64,000 nt of DNA from Yoonia sp. SS1-5. Lineage in GTDB: Bacteria; Pseudomonadota; Alphaproteobacteria; Rhodobacterales; Rhodobacteraceae. The position numbers and the translations under genes are program-made. Shown one piece after another: positions 45,434 to 55,004 of this stretch; position 1 is the stretch's first letter, and each line of letters starts with the position of its first letter. The stretch lies in NCBI RefSeq assembly GCF_038443705.2, contig NZ_CP151767.2:4021501-4085500 (forward strand), read 5' to 3'. The notes under the pieces are model-generated. The model saw nothing but the letters and a program-made list of their open reading frames with translations. It had not been told where the DNA came from and did no database searches.

Positions 45434-46348
45434 ATGTCGAGCAGGGCAAACCCGAAAGTTGTGGTTCTGATGGGCGGCCCATCGGCAGAGCGTGACGTGT
45501 CTCTGTCAACGGGGCGTGAATGTGCAGCAGCTTTGCGGGACAGTGGATGCAACGTGATCGAGGTCGATGCAGGCCCCGATATTGTTGCGCGTCTGCAGGA
45601 TATCGCCCCTGATGTGGTGTTTAATGCGCTTCACGGTCGCTGGGGCGAGGATGGCGCGATCCAGGGTGTGCTGGAATGGCTGCGCATCCCCTATACCCAT
45701 TCAGGCATTCTGGCGTCGGCGCTGACGCTGGACAAGCAACGTACCAAAGATGTGTATCGCAGCGTCGGATTGCCGGTTGTCGACAGCATTCTTGCGTCGT
45801 CAGATGATGTGCGGGCCGCGCATGTGATGCCGCCACCCTATGTGGTCAAACCATATAACGAAGGGTCATCTGTCGGGATCTACATTGTTGATGCCGACGC
45901 AAACGGACCGCCGCAACTGGCAGATGATATGCCCGACCAAGTCATGGTCGAGGCTTTTGCGCCGGGGCGTGAACTGACAACCACCGTGATGGGTGACCGC
46001 GCGCTGACCGTGACGGACATCATCACGGATGGCTGGTATGACTATCATGCGAAATATGCGCCGGGCGGATCGCGGCATGTCTTGCCCGCTGATATTCCTG
46101 CCGAAATTTCCGAGGCCTGTCTGGATTACGCTCTAAGGGCGCATCGCGCCTTGGGCTGCCGGGGGTTGAGCCGGACAGATTTTCGCTGGGATGAAACCCG
46201 GGGCCTCGCAGGGCTGATCCTGCTTGAGACGAATACCCAACCCGGGATGACGCCAACCTCGCTGACGCCGGAACAGGCGGCCCATGTGGGGATGAGTTTC
46301 CCTGACTTCTGTCGCGCATTGGTGGAGGACGCCTCATGCGATCGCTGA
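45434..46348 (+). CDS. ddl: D-alanine-D-alanine ligase
   Basis: A 304-residue ATP-grasp enzyme that makes the D-Ala-D-Ala used by MurF. VVVLMGGPSAERDVSLSTG, VFNALHGRWGEDGAIQG, PYVVKPYNEGSSVGIYIV and LLETNTQPGMTPTSL are the family blocks. It overlaps ftsQ by 13 nt. Confidence 0.96.
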   Translation: MSSRANPKVVVLMGGPSAERDVSLSTGRECAAALRDSGCNVIEVDAGPDIVARLQDIAPDVVFNALHGRWGEDGAIQGVLEWLRIPYTHSGILASALTLDKQRTKDVYRSVGLPVVDSILASSDDVRAAHVMPPPYVVKPYNEGSSVGIYIVDADANGPPQLADDMPDQVMVEAFAPGRELTTTVMGDRALTVTDIITDGWYDYHAKYAPGGSRHVLPADIPAEISEACLDYALRAHRALGCRGLSRTDFRWDETRGLAGLILLETNTQPGMTPTSLTPEQAAHVGMSFPDFCRALVEDASCDR

Positions 46349-47235
46349 TCCGTCGCCGCGTCGCGGCCGAGGCGCCGCGCGATCCCGCCCCGTCGCGGTT
46401 AAGCTATCGGTTGGAACGGCTGATGCTGACGCCGGGCTTTCGCGGCTTTGTCCGTATCGGGGTCCCTCTGATCCTCATCGCAGTGATTGCCACATCCTAT
46501 TTCTCCAAAGCGGAAAATCGTAACGCATTGGCCGCTCGCATTGATGCGGCCAAGCAGGAATTTCAGGCTCGCCCGCAGTTCATGGTGCGGGCTATGTCCG
46601 TGTCGGGGGCTGACCCCGTGCTGACGTCCGACGTGATCAGGCTGTTGCCGCTGGCATTTCCGGTGTCGTCCTTTGATCTGGATCTTGAAGGGATGCGCCA
46701 AACGGTCGAGGCACTTGCACCGGTGAAATCGGCCAGTGTGCGGGTCGGGCAGGATGGCGCGCTTGAGATCAGGGTCACACCGCGACAGCCATCAGCCCTT
46801 TGGCGGGACGGGCAGACGCTGCGCCTGATTGACGCGGACGGCGTTGAAGCGGGTGTCGTCGGCGCACGCGCTGATCGGCTGGACCTGCCATTGATCGCAG
46901 GCGACGGTGCCGAACAGAATATTGCCGAGGCACTGTCGCTCTATGCAGGCGCCGGTCCGATGCGTGACCGGATCCGTGGTCTGGTCCGCATGGGCGAACG
47001 CCGCTGGGATATCGTGCTGGACAGGGATCAACGTATCTTGCTGCCCGCCGAAGACCCAGTTGCCGCGTTTAACCGGATTGTCGCACTGAACGAAGCGCAA
47101 GACATGCTTAAGCGCGATGTCGTTGTGGTGGATATGCGCAATGCGCAGCGGCCAACACTCCGCATGAGCGAAGAGGCCGCATTGGCCCTGCGCCGCGGTG
47201 CAGAAATAGAAATCAATAACGGGGCGGGCGATTAA
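46336..47235 (+). CDS. ftsQ: cell division protein FtsQ
   Basis: A 299-residue bitopic protein. An Arg-rich cytoplasmic tail is followed by a membrane helix at about 40-56, a POTRA domain (MVRAMSVSGADPVLTSDVIRL) and an FtsQ beta domain with LRLIDADGVEAG. It links FtsL, FtsB and FtsI to the early divisome. Starts inside the end of ddl and is followed directly by ftsA. Confidence 0.94.
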   Translation: MRSLIRRRVAAEAPRDPAPSRLSYRLERLMLTPGFRGFVRIGVPLILIAVIATSYFSKAENRNALAARIDAAKQEFQARPQFMVRAMSVSGADPVLTSDVIRLLPLAFPVSSFDLDLEGMRQTVEALAPVKSASVRVGQDGALEIRVTPRQPSALWRDGQTLRLIDADGVEAGVVGARADRLDLPLIAGDGAEQNIAEALSLYAGAGPMRDRIRGLVRMGERRWDIVLDRDQRILLPAEDPVAAFNRIVALNEAQDMLKRDVVVVDMRNAQRPTLRMSEEAALALRRGAEIEINNGAGD

Positions 47236-48570
47236 ATGGGTGATCTCTACGATAGTCAGCGGGCGATGCGGCAGATGCGCAAGGCCGCGATGCAGCGCGG
47301 GGTTGTCGCAATCCTTGATGTGGGGACCTCGAAAATCGCCTGTCTGGTATTGCGCTTTGATGGCCCTGAACGGTTTCGCAGTGTGGATGGCGTCGGCTCG
47401 ATGGCCGGACAATCCCAGTTTCGGGTGATCGGGGCTGCAACCACACGGTCGCGCGGTGTTCGGTTTGGTGAAGTCGAGGCAATGCAGGAAACCGAACGTG
47501 CGATCCGCACGGCGGTGCAGGCGGCACAGAAAATGGCCAATGTCCGCGTTGATCACGTGATTGCCTGCATGTCCGGGGCGCGGCCTCGCTCTTACGGACT
47601 TGATGGGTCGCTTGATGTCTCGGGCGCAATGGTGTCCGAACAGGATATCAGCCAGGTGATGGCGAATTGTGATGTGCCGGATTACGGCGCCGACCGCGAG
47701 GTGCTGCATGCCCAGCCGGTGAATTTCGCGCTTGATCACCGCACAGGGCTGGCCGACCCACGCGGGCAGATCGGCAATCAGCTGACCACCGACATGCATA
47801 TGCTGACGGTTGATGCGACCGCGATCCAGAACCTGTTTTACTGCATCAAGCGCTGTGATCTGGAATTGGCCGGGCTGGCCTCGTCCGCCTATGTGGCCGG
47901 GATGTCGTCGCTGGTGGAAGACGAACAGGAATTGGGCGCCGCCTGTATTGATCTGGGTGGCGGATCAACCGGCGTGTCGATTTTCATGAAAAAGCACATG
48001 ATCTATGCCGATGCGGTGCGCATGGGGGGTGAGCATGTCACATCCGATATCTCGATGGGGCTGCAAATTCCCGGTGCCACCGCCGAGCGGATCAAGACCT
48101 TCTATGGCGGTGTCGTTGCCACTGGCATGGACGACCGCGAGATGATCGAAATTGGCGGTGATACGGGCGATTGGGAACATGACCGGCGCACCGTTAGCCG
48201 GGCGGAACTGATCGGCATCATGCGTCCACGGGTCGAAGAAATCCTCGAAGAGGTGCGCGTCCGGCTTGATGCGGCAGGTTTCGAGCATCTGCCAAGCCAG
48301 CAGATCGTCCTGACCGGCGGCGGAAGCCAGATACCCGGCCTTGACGGATTGGCGAGCAAGATCCTGGGCCAGCAGGTGCGACTTGGCCGCCCTTTGCGCG
48401 TTCAGGGCCTGCCCCAAGCCGCGATTGGGCCTGCATTTTCCAGCGCTGTTGGCCTGTCGCTCTTTGCGGCGAATCCACAGGATGAGTGGTGGGATTTCGA
48501 GATTCCAGCCGATACTTACCCCGCGCGTTCGCTGAAACGGGCGGTGAAATGGTTCAAGGATAACTGGTGA
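47236..48570 (+). CDS. ftsA: cell division protein FtsA
   Basis: A 444-residue actin-like ATPase that anchors FtsZ to the membrane. VVAILDVGTSKIACLVLR is the phosphate 1 motif, CIDLGGGSTGVSIF phosphate 2, VLTGGGSQIPGLDGLA the adenosine motif, and RSLKRAVKWFKDNW the amphipathic membrane-binding C-terminus. The ATG directly follows the ftsQ stop. Confidence 0.97.
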   Translation: MGDLYDSQRAMRQMRKAAMQRGVVAILDVGTSKIACLVLRFDGPERFRSVDGVGSMAGQSQFRVIGAATTRSRGVRFGEVEAMQETERAIRTAVQAAQKMANVRVDHVIACMSGARPRSYGLDGSLDVSGAMVSEQDISQVMANCDVPDYGADREVLHAQPVNFALDHRTGLADPRGQIGNQLTTDMHMLTVDATAIQNLFYCIKRCDLELAGLASSAYVAGMSSLVEDEQELGAACIDLGGGSTGVSIFMKKHMIYADAVRMGGEHVTSDISMGLQIPGATAERIKTFYGGVVATGMDDREMIEIGGDTGDWEHDRRTVSRAELIGIMRPRVEEILEEVRVRLDAAGFEHLPSQQIVLTGGGSQIPGLDGLASKILGQQVRLGRPLRVQGLPQAAIGPAFSSAVGLSLFAANPQDEWWDFEIPADTYPARSLKRAVKWFKDNW

Positions 48571-48743
48571 TACGCAACATCTTGCCGATCGGCCGAGATC
48601 AAGCGGAAAAGTAAAGATTTTTGTCCATATTTGGTGGCTTTTTTGTGTTTTTGTCGTGACCTTTCGGCACCACTCCGCTAATGTGAGTCCCAATAAACAG
48701 CAGGCGCTCGTGGGCACGGGCCACAAAAACAGGCGGATCGAGT
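48571..48743 (+). promoter_or_regulatory. ftsA-ftsZ intergenic region, likely ftsZ promoter
   Basis: A 173-bp gap, the largest between plus-strand genes from ftsW to ftsZ. It is T-rich at 48,612-48,660 and holds a GAGTC (GANTC, CcrM) site near 48,682. CcrM sites in ftsZ promoters are known from Caulobacter. No CtrA-type TTAA pair is evident. Confidence 0.45.
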
Positions 48744-50375
48744 ATGACACTGAATCTATCCCTACCGGGGCATGAAGAACTGAAGCCACGTATCACCGTA
48801 TTTGGTGTGGGCGGCGCTGGCGGTAACGCGGTCAACAACATGATCGAGAAAGAACTCGACGGGACCGAATTTGTTGTGGCCAATACTGACGCGCAGGCGC
48901 TGCAGCAGGCGCGCGCGGAAAACAAGATTCAGATGGGTCTGAAAGTGACCGAAGGGCTGGGTGCCGGGGCGCGCGCAACCGTTGGGGCCGCTGCCGCGGA
49001 AGAAAGTATCGAACAGATTGTCGATCATCTGGCGGGTGCGCATATGTGCTTTATCACGGCCGGTATGGGCGGTGGCACCGGGACGGGCGCCGCGCCGATT
49101 ATCGCGCAAGCGGCCCGCGAAATGGGTGTTCTGACCGTTGGTGTGGTGACAAAACCATTCCAGTTCGAAGGCGCAAAGCGGATGAAACAGGCCGAAGAGG
49201 GCGTTGAAGCCCTGCAAAAGGTCGTCGACACGCTGATCATCATTCCAAACCAGAACCTGTTCCGGCTGGCCAACGAGAATACCACCTTTACCGAGGCCTT
49301 CGCGCTTGCTGATGATGTGCTTTATCAAGGCGTCAAAGGCGTGACTGATCTGATGGTCCGTCCGGGCCTGATCAACCTCGACTTTGCCGATGTCCGCGCC
49401 GTGATGGACGAGATGGGCAAGGCCATGATGGGCACCGGCGAGGCGGATGGCGAAAACCGCGCCATTCAGGCGGCCGAGAAAGCCATCGCCAACCCACTTC
49501 TGGACGAAATTTCGCTGGAAGGCGCAAAGGGCGTTTTGATCAATATTACAGGCGGTTACGACCTGACCTTGTTCGAACTGGACGAGGCGGCGAACAAGAT
49601 CCGCGAAAAGGTCGATTCCGAGGCGAACATCATTGTTGGCTCGACCTTGGATACGGGTATGGAAGGCCGGATGCGCGTATCGGTTGTTGCCACAGGCATC
49701 GACGCTGTTGTCAGCAATGCCGACACGCCACTGCCGCGCCGGTCAATGGCCGCGCCGCTGGCAGCGCCTGTCGCAGCCGCACCCGAAGCGCCTGCACCAG
49801 TCGCCGAACCAGAGCCGGCCCCCGCGCCAGCCGCAGCCGTGGCAGAGGCCCCGGTTGTTCAGGAACAGCCAAGCTTTGCAGAGCTTGACGTGCCACAAGC
49901 TGCGCCAGCGCCGACACCACAGCCTGCAGCATTTCAGCCGCAACCAGAACCGCAGCCACAGGTGGCCGAAGTCCCCCAGCAAGCCGCCGCAGATGATCTG
50001 CCCCCGCCGGCCTACACACCACGACCAGAGCCGACATTGACAGAAGCTGACACCTTCGTGGCCCCGCAGCAGCCCCGCGCACCGGGGACACCAACCCCCG
50101 AAGCAATGGCGCGCCTGCAGGCCGCTGTCGCCCGCGCACCAGGCCGTGCGGCTGCTGCCCAGCCGCAACAGGCGGCCCCTGCATCGGATGCAGACAAGCC
50201 CCGGTTCGGGATCAATTCCCTGATCAACCGCATGACAGGGGCACAAGCCGAAGCTGCCCCGCAGCAACAGGCCCGTCAGCAGCCCCAGGTGACCGCGATT
50301 CATCAAGAACCCGAAGCTGCGGAAGATCAGGAGCGGATCGAAATTCCGGCTTTCCTGCGCCGTCAGGCCAACTAG
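48744..50375 (+). CDS. ftsZ: cell division GTPase FtsZ with long linker
   Basis: A 543-residue FtsZ. The tubulin signature GGGTGTG lies at about 109-115, the T7 loop with [15 protein letters not shown] near 210, and the GTPase core ends near residue 320. A long intrinsically disordered linker of about 200 residues rich in Pro, Ala, Gln and Glu precedes the conserved C-terminal peptide [13 protein letters not shown], which binds FtsA and other partners. Long linkers are usual in Rhodobacterales. Confidence 0.97.
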   Translation: MTLNLSLPGHEELKPRITVFGVGGAGGNAVNNMIEKELDGTEFVVANTDAQALQQARAENKIQMGLKVTEGLGAGARATVGAAAAEESIEQIVDHLAGAHMCFITAGMGGGTGTGAAPIIAQAAREMGVLTVGVVTKPFQFEGAKRMKQAEEGVEALQKVVDTLIIIPNQNLFRLANENTTFTEAFALADDVLYQGVKGVTDLMVRPGLINLDFADVRAVMDEMGKAMMGTGEADGENRAIQAAEKAIANPLLDEISLEGAKGVLINITGGYDLTLFELDEAANKIREKVDSEANIIVGSTLDTGMEGRMRVSVVATGIDAVVSNADTPLPRRSMAAPLAAPVAAAPEAPAPVAEPEPAPAPAAAVAEAPVVQEQPSFAELDVPQAAPAPTPQPAAFQPQPEPQPQVAEVPQQAAADDLPPPAYTPRPEPTLTEADTFVAPQQPRAPGTPTPEAMARLQAAVARAPGRAAAAQPQQAAPASDADKPRFGINSLINRMTGAQAEAAPQQQARQQPQVTAIHQEPEAAEDQERIEIPAFLRRQAN

Positions 50376-50420
50376 GATGTGAAATATTACGCAAGTGTTT
50401 CACGTTTGTGAGGCAAGATA

Positions 50421-50444
50421 GGCCACCCACAGGGTGGCCTTTTT
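50421..50444 (+). terminator. Rho-independent terminator after ftsZ
   Basis: GGCCACCC (50421-50428) pairs perfectly with GGGTGGCC (50432-50439), 3-nt loop, then TTTTT. It lies 45 bp after the ftsZ stop and so ends the dcw transcript before lpxC. Confidence 0.92.
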
Positions 50445-50599
50445 CGTTTGGAATCAATGGCTTTCTGCAGGTGCCATATTGCAGACGCAAAATAGCCTCG
50501 GCATGTTTCAGACCGTTGTAAAGAGTGAGTTGAGAACGTGCCTGACAGCCTTTAGGTCTCGGCCACCACTCATGAATACCGGGGCAAGGATCGCATTCC

Positions 50600-51517
50600 G
50601 TGCAAACAACACTGAAAAAGACAACCACGTTTGTTGGCGTTGGCCTCCACTCAGGCGCGCCTGTGCGTATGGTGCTGCGTCCTGCGGCGGCGGGTACGGG
50701 TATTGTGTTCCGGCGGGTGGATCTGACGGGTTTGCCCGTGCTGAAAGCGTCGTGGGATCAGGTGATTGTCTCGCCCCTGAATACCCGTCTGACAAATGAT
50801 GACGGCGTGACCGTTTCGACCATTGAACATATCATGGCGGCCCTTGCGGGATGTGGCGTGCATAACGTGTCGATTGATATCGACGGCCCCGAAGTGCCGA
50901 TCCTTGATGGCAGCGCAGCCGTTTTTGTGCGGGGTCTGATCAAGGCCGGGCTGACGCGCCTGTCCGCACCGCTGCGGGCGATAGAGATCGTCAAAGAGAT
51001 TGCTGTTGTTGACGGGGCAAGCTTTGCGCGCCTGTCGCCAGCGACCAGCCTGCAAATCGACTTTGAGATCGACTTTGCGGATGCCGCAATCGGCCATCAG
51101 CACAAGACGCTGAACATGGCCAATGGCAGCTTTGTGCGCGAGCTTTGTGACAGCCGGACATTCTGCCGGGCGGCTGATGTGGCGGCGATGCATGCCAATG
51201 GATTGGCCTTGGGCGGATCCATCGACAATGCGGTTGTGGTGGATGGTGACAAGGTGCTGACACCGGGCGGGCTGCGGCATGCCGATGAGGCCGTGCGCCA
51301 CAAGATGCTGGATGCGCTTGGTGATCTCTACACCGCGGGCGCGCCGATTCTGGGGCGTTATACCGGTGTCCGCGCAGGCCACGCGATGACGAACAAGCTG
51401 TTGCGCGCCTTGTTTGCCGATCCGACGGCATGGCGCTGGGTCACGTGTGACGCGAAAATCGCGGCCCGTTTGCCGGGTGTTGGCGTATCGCCTGCCGATC
51501 TTGACGCCGTTGCCTAA
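50600..51517 (+). CDS. lpxC: UDP-3-O-acyl-N-acetylglucosamine deacetylase
   Basis: A 305-residue zinc deacetylase, the committed step of lipid A synthesis. FVGVGLHSG opens the protein. The zinc and catalytic residues lie in STIEHIMAALAG (His), RHKMLDALGDLY (His, Asp) and RAGHAMTNKLLRAL (His). It starts at GTG 50600. A terminator separates it from ftsZ, so it has its own promoter in the 160-bp gap. Confidence 0.96.
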   Translation: MQTTLKKTTTFVGVGLHSGAPVRMVLRPAAAGTGIVFRRVDLTGLPVLKASWDQVIVSPLNTRLTNDDGVTVSTIEHIMAALAGCGVHNVSIDIDGPEVPILDGSAAVFVRGLIKAGLTRLSAPLRAIEIVKEIAVVDGASFARLSPATSLQIDFEIDFADAAIGHQHKTLNMANGSFVRELCDSRTFCRAADVAAMHANGLALGGSIDNAVVVDGDKVLTPGGLRHADEAVRHKMLDALGDLYTAGAPILGRYTGVRAGHAMTNKLLRALFADPTAWRWVTCDAKIAARLPGVGVSPADLDAVA

Positions 51518-51652
51518 CGGGTTGACCGCGCAGAGTTGATCGCGCAAGCGCGCAAAAGGCGTTTTGCCCCCGATTTTTCTATGCTAGATGTGTGCGTAAC
51601 CAAGGGCCAATGCGCCCACAATTCGAGCGACCACAGGTTAGGAATACGAGAA

Positions 51653-52489
51653 ATGTCGGGCAGCAGGGACAGCATCGGGCGTCGCATGGGCGCAGTTGTG
51701 GCACTTGCGTTCCTTTTGGGCTGTGGCAGTGCGAATGAAACCCCGCTCGAGGATTTGACCGCCCAGCAGATTTTTGAACGCGGCGAGCGGCAGCTGGAAC
51801 AGGGCAGTGCCGATGACGCGGCCTTTACCTTCGGCGAGATTGAGCGCTTGTACCCGTATTCAGAGTTCGCCCAGCGGGCGCTGATCATGCAGGCCTTTTC
51901 CTATCACCGCGACGAAGACTATCCAAACAGCCGGGCATCGGCCCAACGCTTTCTGGATTTCTATCCCGCCGAGGCAGACGCCCCTTATGCCGCATATCTT
52001 CTGGCATTGTCCTACTACGATCAGATCGACGAGATCGGTCGCGATCAGGGTCTGACCTTTCAGGCGCTGCAAGCGCTGCGGACGGTCATCGAAGTCTATC
52101 CCGAAAGCGAATATGCCCGGACGTCGGTGCTGAAATTTGACCTGGCCTTTGATCATCTTGCGGCCAAGGAAATGGAAATCGGGCGCTACTACCTTAAGCG
52201 CGGGCATTACGCGGCTGCGGCAAACCGCTTCCGTACCGTGGTTGAGGATTTTCAGACCACGACCCAGACGCCCGAAGCCCTGCATCGGCTAGTCGAGACA
52301 TATCTCGCCCTTGGCCTGCTGGAAGAAGCGCAAAGCGCGGGGGCCATCCTTGGGTTCAATTATCGGTCCAGCCAATGGTACGAATCCAGTTTTGCGTTGT
52401 TGAACGGGCGCGGCCTTCCGGCGGCGGCGCGCGGTGATAACTGGCTGGCATCGATTTATCGACAGGTGGTGCGCGGTGAGTGGCTCTAA
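51653..52489 (+). CDS. bamD: outer membrane assembly lipoprotein BamD
   Basis: A 278-residue lipoprotein (FLLGC, Cys24) with TPR-like helical repeats: AQQIFERGERQLEQG, AFTFGEIERLYPYSEFAQRA, SAQRFLDFYPAE, LRTVIEVYPESEYA and YYLKRGHYAAAANRF. It is the essential lipoprotein of the BAM complex. The start at 51653 follows AGGAATACGAG; the frame to 51536 would place the signal peptide internally. Confidence 0.95.
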   Translation: MSGSRDSIGRRMGAVVALAFLLGCGSANETPLEDLTAQQIFERGERQLEQGSADDAAFTFGEIERLYPYSEFAQRALIMQAFSYHRDEDYPNSRASAQRFLDFYPAEADAPYAAYLLALSYYDQIDEIGRDQGLTFQALQALRTVIEVYPESEYARTSVLKFDLAFDHLAAKEMEIGRYYLKRGHYAAAANRFRTVVEDFQTTTQTPEALHRLVETYLALGLLEEAQSAGAILGFNYRSSQWYESSFALLNGRGLPAAARGDNWLASIYRQVVRGEWL

Positions 52490-52525
52490 GCACGGGCCCC
52501 TCGCAACTGGCCTGCAGGCCTGCTG

Positions 52526-54175
52526 ATGCTGCGCGGTCTTGATATTCGCGACATGCTGATCATCGACCGGCTGGAATTGACGTTCCAGCCCGGCCTGAAT
52601 GTGCTGACCGGCGAAACAGGTGCCGGAAAATCCATTCTGCTGGATGCGTTGGGCTTTGTGCTGGGATGGCGCGGACGTGCCGAACTGGTGCGCCAGGGTG
52701 CGCAGCAAGGCGAGGTGACCGCGTGGTTTGACCTGCCGGCCGGGCACTCGGCCCGGGCCATTCTGGAAGACGCGGGTATCGAGGCCGAAGAGGAGTTGAT
52801 CCTGCGGCGCGTCAATACCAGCGACGGCCGCAAGACCGCTTGGGTGAATGACAGGCGGGTCAGCGGCGAGGTGTTGCGTCGTCTGTCAGATACACTGATC
52901 GAACTGCATGGGCAGCATGATGACCGCGGCTTGCTGAACCCGCGCGGGCATCGCCAGATGCTGGACGCTTACGCAGGCCATGATGATGTCTTGCAAAAGG
53001 TGGGCGGCGCCTGGCGTGCATTATCGGCCGCACAGCAAGCCTTGCAGGAGGCGGAGGCAAAGGTTGCCGAGGTGCGGACCGAAGAAGCGTTTTTGCGCCA
53101 TGCGGTCGACGAGTTGGATGCGTTGGCGCCGGAACCGGGCGAAGAAGCCACGCTGGATACCCAGCGCCGTTTGATGCAGGGCGCGGAGAAAATCCGCGCC
53201 GATATCGACCGGGCCGCCGAAGCGCTGGGACTGCAGGGTGCCGAAGGGCTGATCACGGATGCGTTTCGCTGGCTGCAGGGCGTCGCAGATCGCGCGGAAA
53301 GCCAGCTTGATGCGCCGCTTGACGCGTTAGAGCGGGTGATGCTTGCGATGGACGAAGCGCAAGACGGTGTTGCCCGTTGTCGCGACGCATTGACGTTCAA
53401 CCCATCCGAGCTGGAAACGGTCGAAGAGCGTCTGTTCGCGATCCGCGGTCTGGCGCGCAAGCATGACGTCTTGCCCGACGATCTGAGTGCGTTTGCGGAT
53501 GAGCTGCGCGATAGGCTTGCGGTGCTTGATAACAGCACCGGTGCCTTGGATGGGTTGCGCGATGCGGTCCAGCAAAGGCAGGGCGAATATGACAGCGCGG
53601 CGCAGGTGCTGAGCCAACGCCGTCAGGCGGCGGCCAAGGCATTGGATAAGGCGATGGCATCCGAATTGGCGCCGCTCAAAATGGAACGCGCTGTGTTCGC
53701 GACGATCTGCACATCGGCGCCCCCTGGTCCCGGCGGCATGGATGAGGTGGCGTTTACCGTGGCCACAAACCCCGGCGCGCCGGCTGGCCCCCTGAACAAG
53801 ATCGCGTCAGGCGGCGAGCTAAGCCGCTTTCTTTTGGCGCTGAAAGTTTGCCTGACCCAGGCGGGCGGTGGGATTACCATGATCTTTGACGAGATCGACC
53901 GCGGTGTGGGCGGCGCAACGGCTGCGGCAGTGGGGCGCCGGTTGGCGGATATCGCCGAGAACGGGCAGGTCCTTGTGGTAACCCATTCACCGCAGGTCGC
54001 GGCCCGCGGCGGGCATCATTGGCGGGTCGAAAAGCGTCAAAGCAAGACAGCGACCACCTCGACCGTCATAGCCTTGGACGAGGGCGACCGGATTGACGAG
54101 ATCGCGCGCATGTTGTCGGGGGATACGATCACGGATGCCGCCCGGGCGGCCGCGTCAGCATTGATGAAGGCCTGA
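52526..54175 (+). CDS. recN: DNA repair protein RecN
   Basis: A 549-residue SMC-like ATPase for double-strand break repair. Walker A GETGAGKS lies at 29-36, two central coiled-coil arms run from about 155 to 390, and the ABC signature ASGGELSRFLLALK and Walker B TMIFDEIDRGVGG are near the C-terminus. Follows bamD after 36 bp. I saw no alphaproteobacterial LexA box in the gap. Confidence 0.96.
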   Translation: MLRGLDIRDMLIIDRLELTFQPGLNVLTGETGAGKSILLDALGFVLGWRGRAELVRQGAQQGEVTAWFDLPAGHSARAILEDAGIEAEEELILRRVNTSDGRKTAWVNDRRVSGEVLRRLSDTLIELHGQHDDRGLLNPRGHRQMLDAYAGHDDVLQKVGGAWRALSAAQQALQEAEAKVAEVRTEEAFLRHAVDELDALAPEPGEEATLDTQRRLMQGAEKIRADIDRAAEALGLQGAEGLITDAFRWLQGVADRAESQLDAPLDALERVMLAMDEAQDGVARCRDALTFNPSELETVEERLFAIRGLARKHDVLPDDLSAFADELRDRLAVLDNSTGALDGLRDAVQQRQGEYDSAAQVLSQRRQAAAKALDKAMASELAPLKMERAVFATICTSAPPGPGGMDEVAFTVATNPGAPAGPLNKIASGGELSRFLLALKVCLTQAGGGITMIFDEIDRGVGGATAAAVGRRLADIAENGQVLVVTHSPQVAARGGHHWRVEKRQSKTATTSTVIALDEGDRIDEIARMLSGDTITDAARAAASALMKA

Positions 54176-55004
54176 TCAAAAAATAAGAGGCGATGCCGTT
54201 GTGACGCGACTATTGCCGCTTCAAACTGCACCGCCTCTGAACTTACGGGTTACCCAACCCACTCGTACCATTGTACGCTTTGGCCACTCACCTCCGCCAC
54301 GCACGTCTTCAATATTTTCAGAAGGGGACGCAAACGTTCCTTTCTGTCTAACGCTGGGCAAGTTTCCGCCGAAATGTGGAACCGAACCCAAGTACTCGTT
54401 ACCAACACAGGACCAAAGCGGCCCGGTACGTATGGAATATCAGTATCTACGTAGGAGTATCAACCTGTCCCAAAGTATGTCAGTTACGCTGACATAACTA
54501 TTTCAGGTTGAACGGCGCCGATCTGTGATTTTGGGTACGATTCCAGAATTTCGAAATAATTTACATGCGGAAAATATAGTAAAACAAGATTTTTTGAAGC
54601 AATAACAGCCTATTCCAAGGCGATTTGTAACGTAGGGTCAATTTAACCTTTGGTCGGCTTCGCGCCATCGCGCTCGCTGCCGGATTCGCCCTATGAGTGT
54701 TTCCTGACAGATTCAGTGGGCGAAAATTTCCAAAACTATCAAAAAGTCAATCGCGCAATGTTGCAAATATGCATCGGCAATTTACCGCTTATGTCTGTTT
54801 TGGAGGCACTCTGACAAAAGTTTGCGGATCAAATCGCGCCAAGCGCGCCTCGTGGACTAGGCAAAAGAATCGCGTTTCTGGCCTTCCTTCCCGGAAATCA
54901 CAACAGAATGCTGGTCTTTGCTGTCGGTGAACAACATATAGTGGTCATGGCGAAATAACACTGTATTGAGTGTGGTGTTGCGGGCAGGGTCGAAGACGAG
55001 TGTT
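54176..55004. other. AT-rich 829-bp gap with no supported gene
   Basis: Base composition falls well below the neighbours, especially at 54,480-54,800. Short open frames here (for example 54,201-54,497 and 54,697-54,930, both plus) have no family features or ribosome sites. The stretch may be decayed foreign DNA or a regulatory spacer for the downstream channel gene. Confidence 0.5.

Noticed and set aside
54201..54497. 98-codon plus-strand frame after recN
   Set aside because: No ribosome site, no hydrophobic or domain pattern, and it lies in low-GC sequence where chance frames are common.
54697..54930. 77-codon plus-strand frame before the ClC gene
   Set aside because: Basic and serine-rich without family features; no start context.
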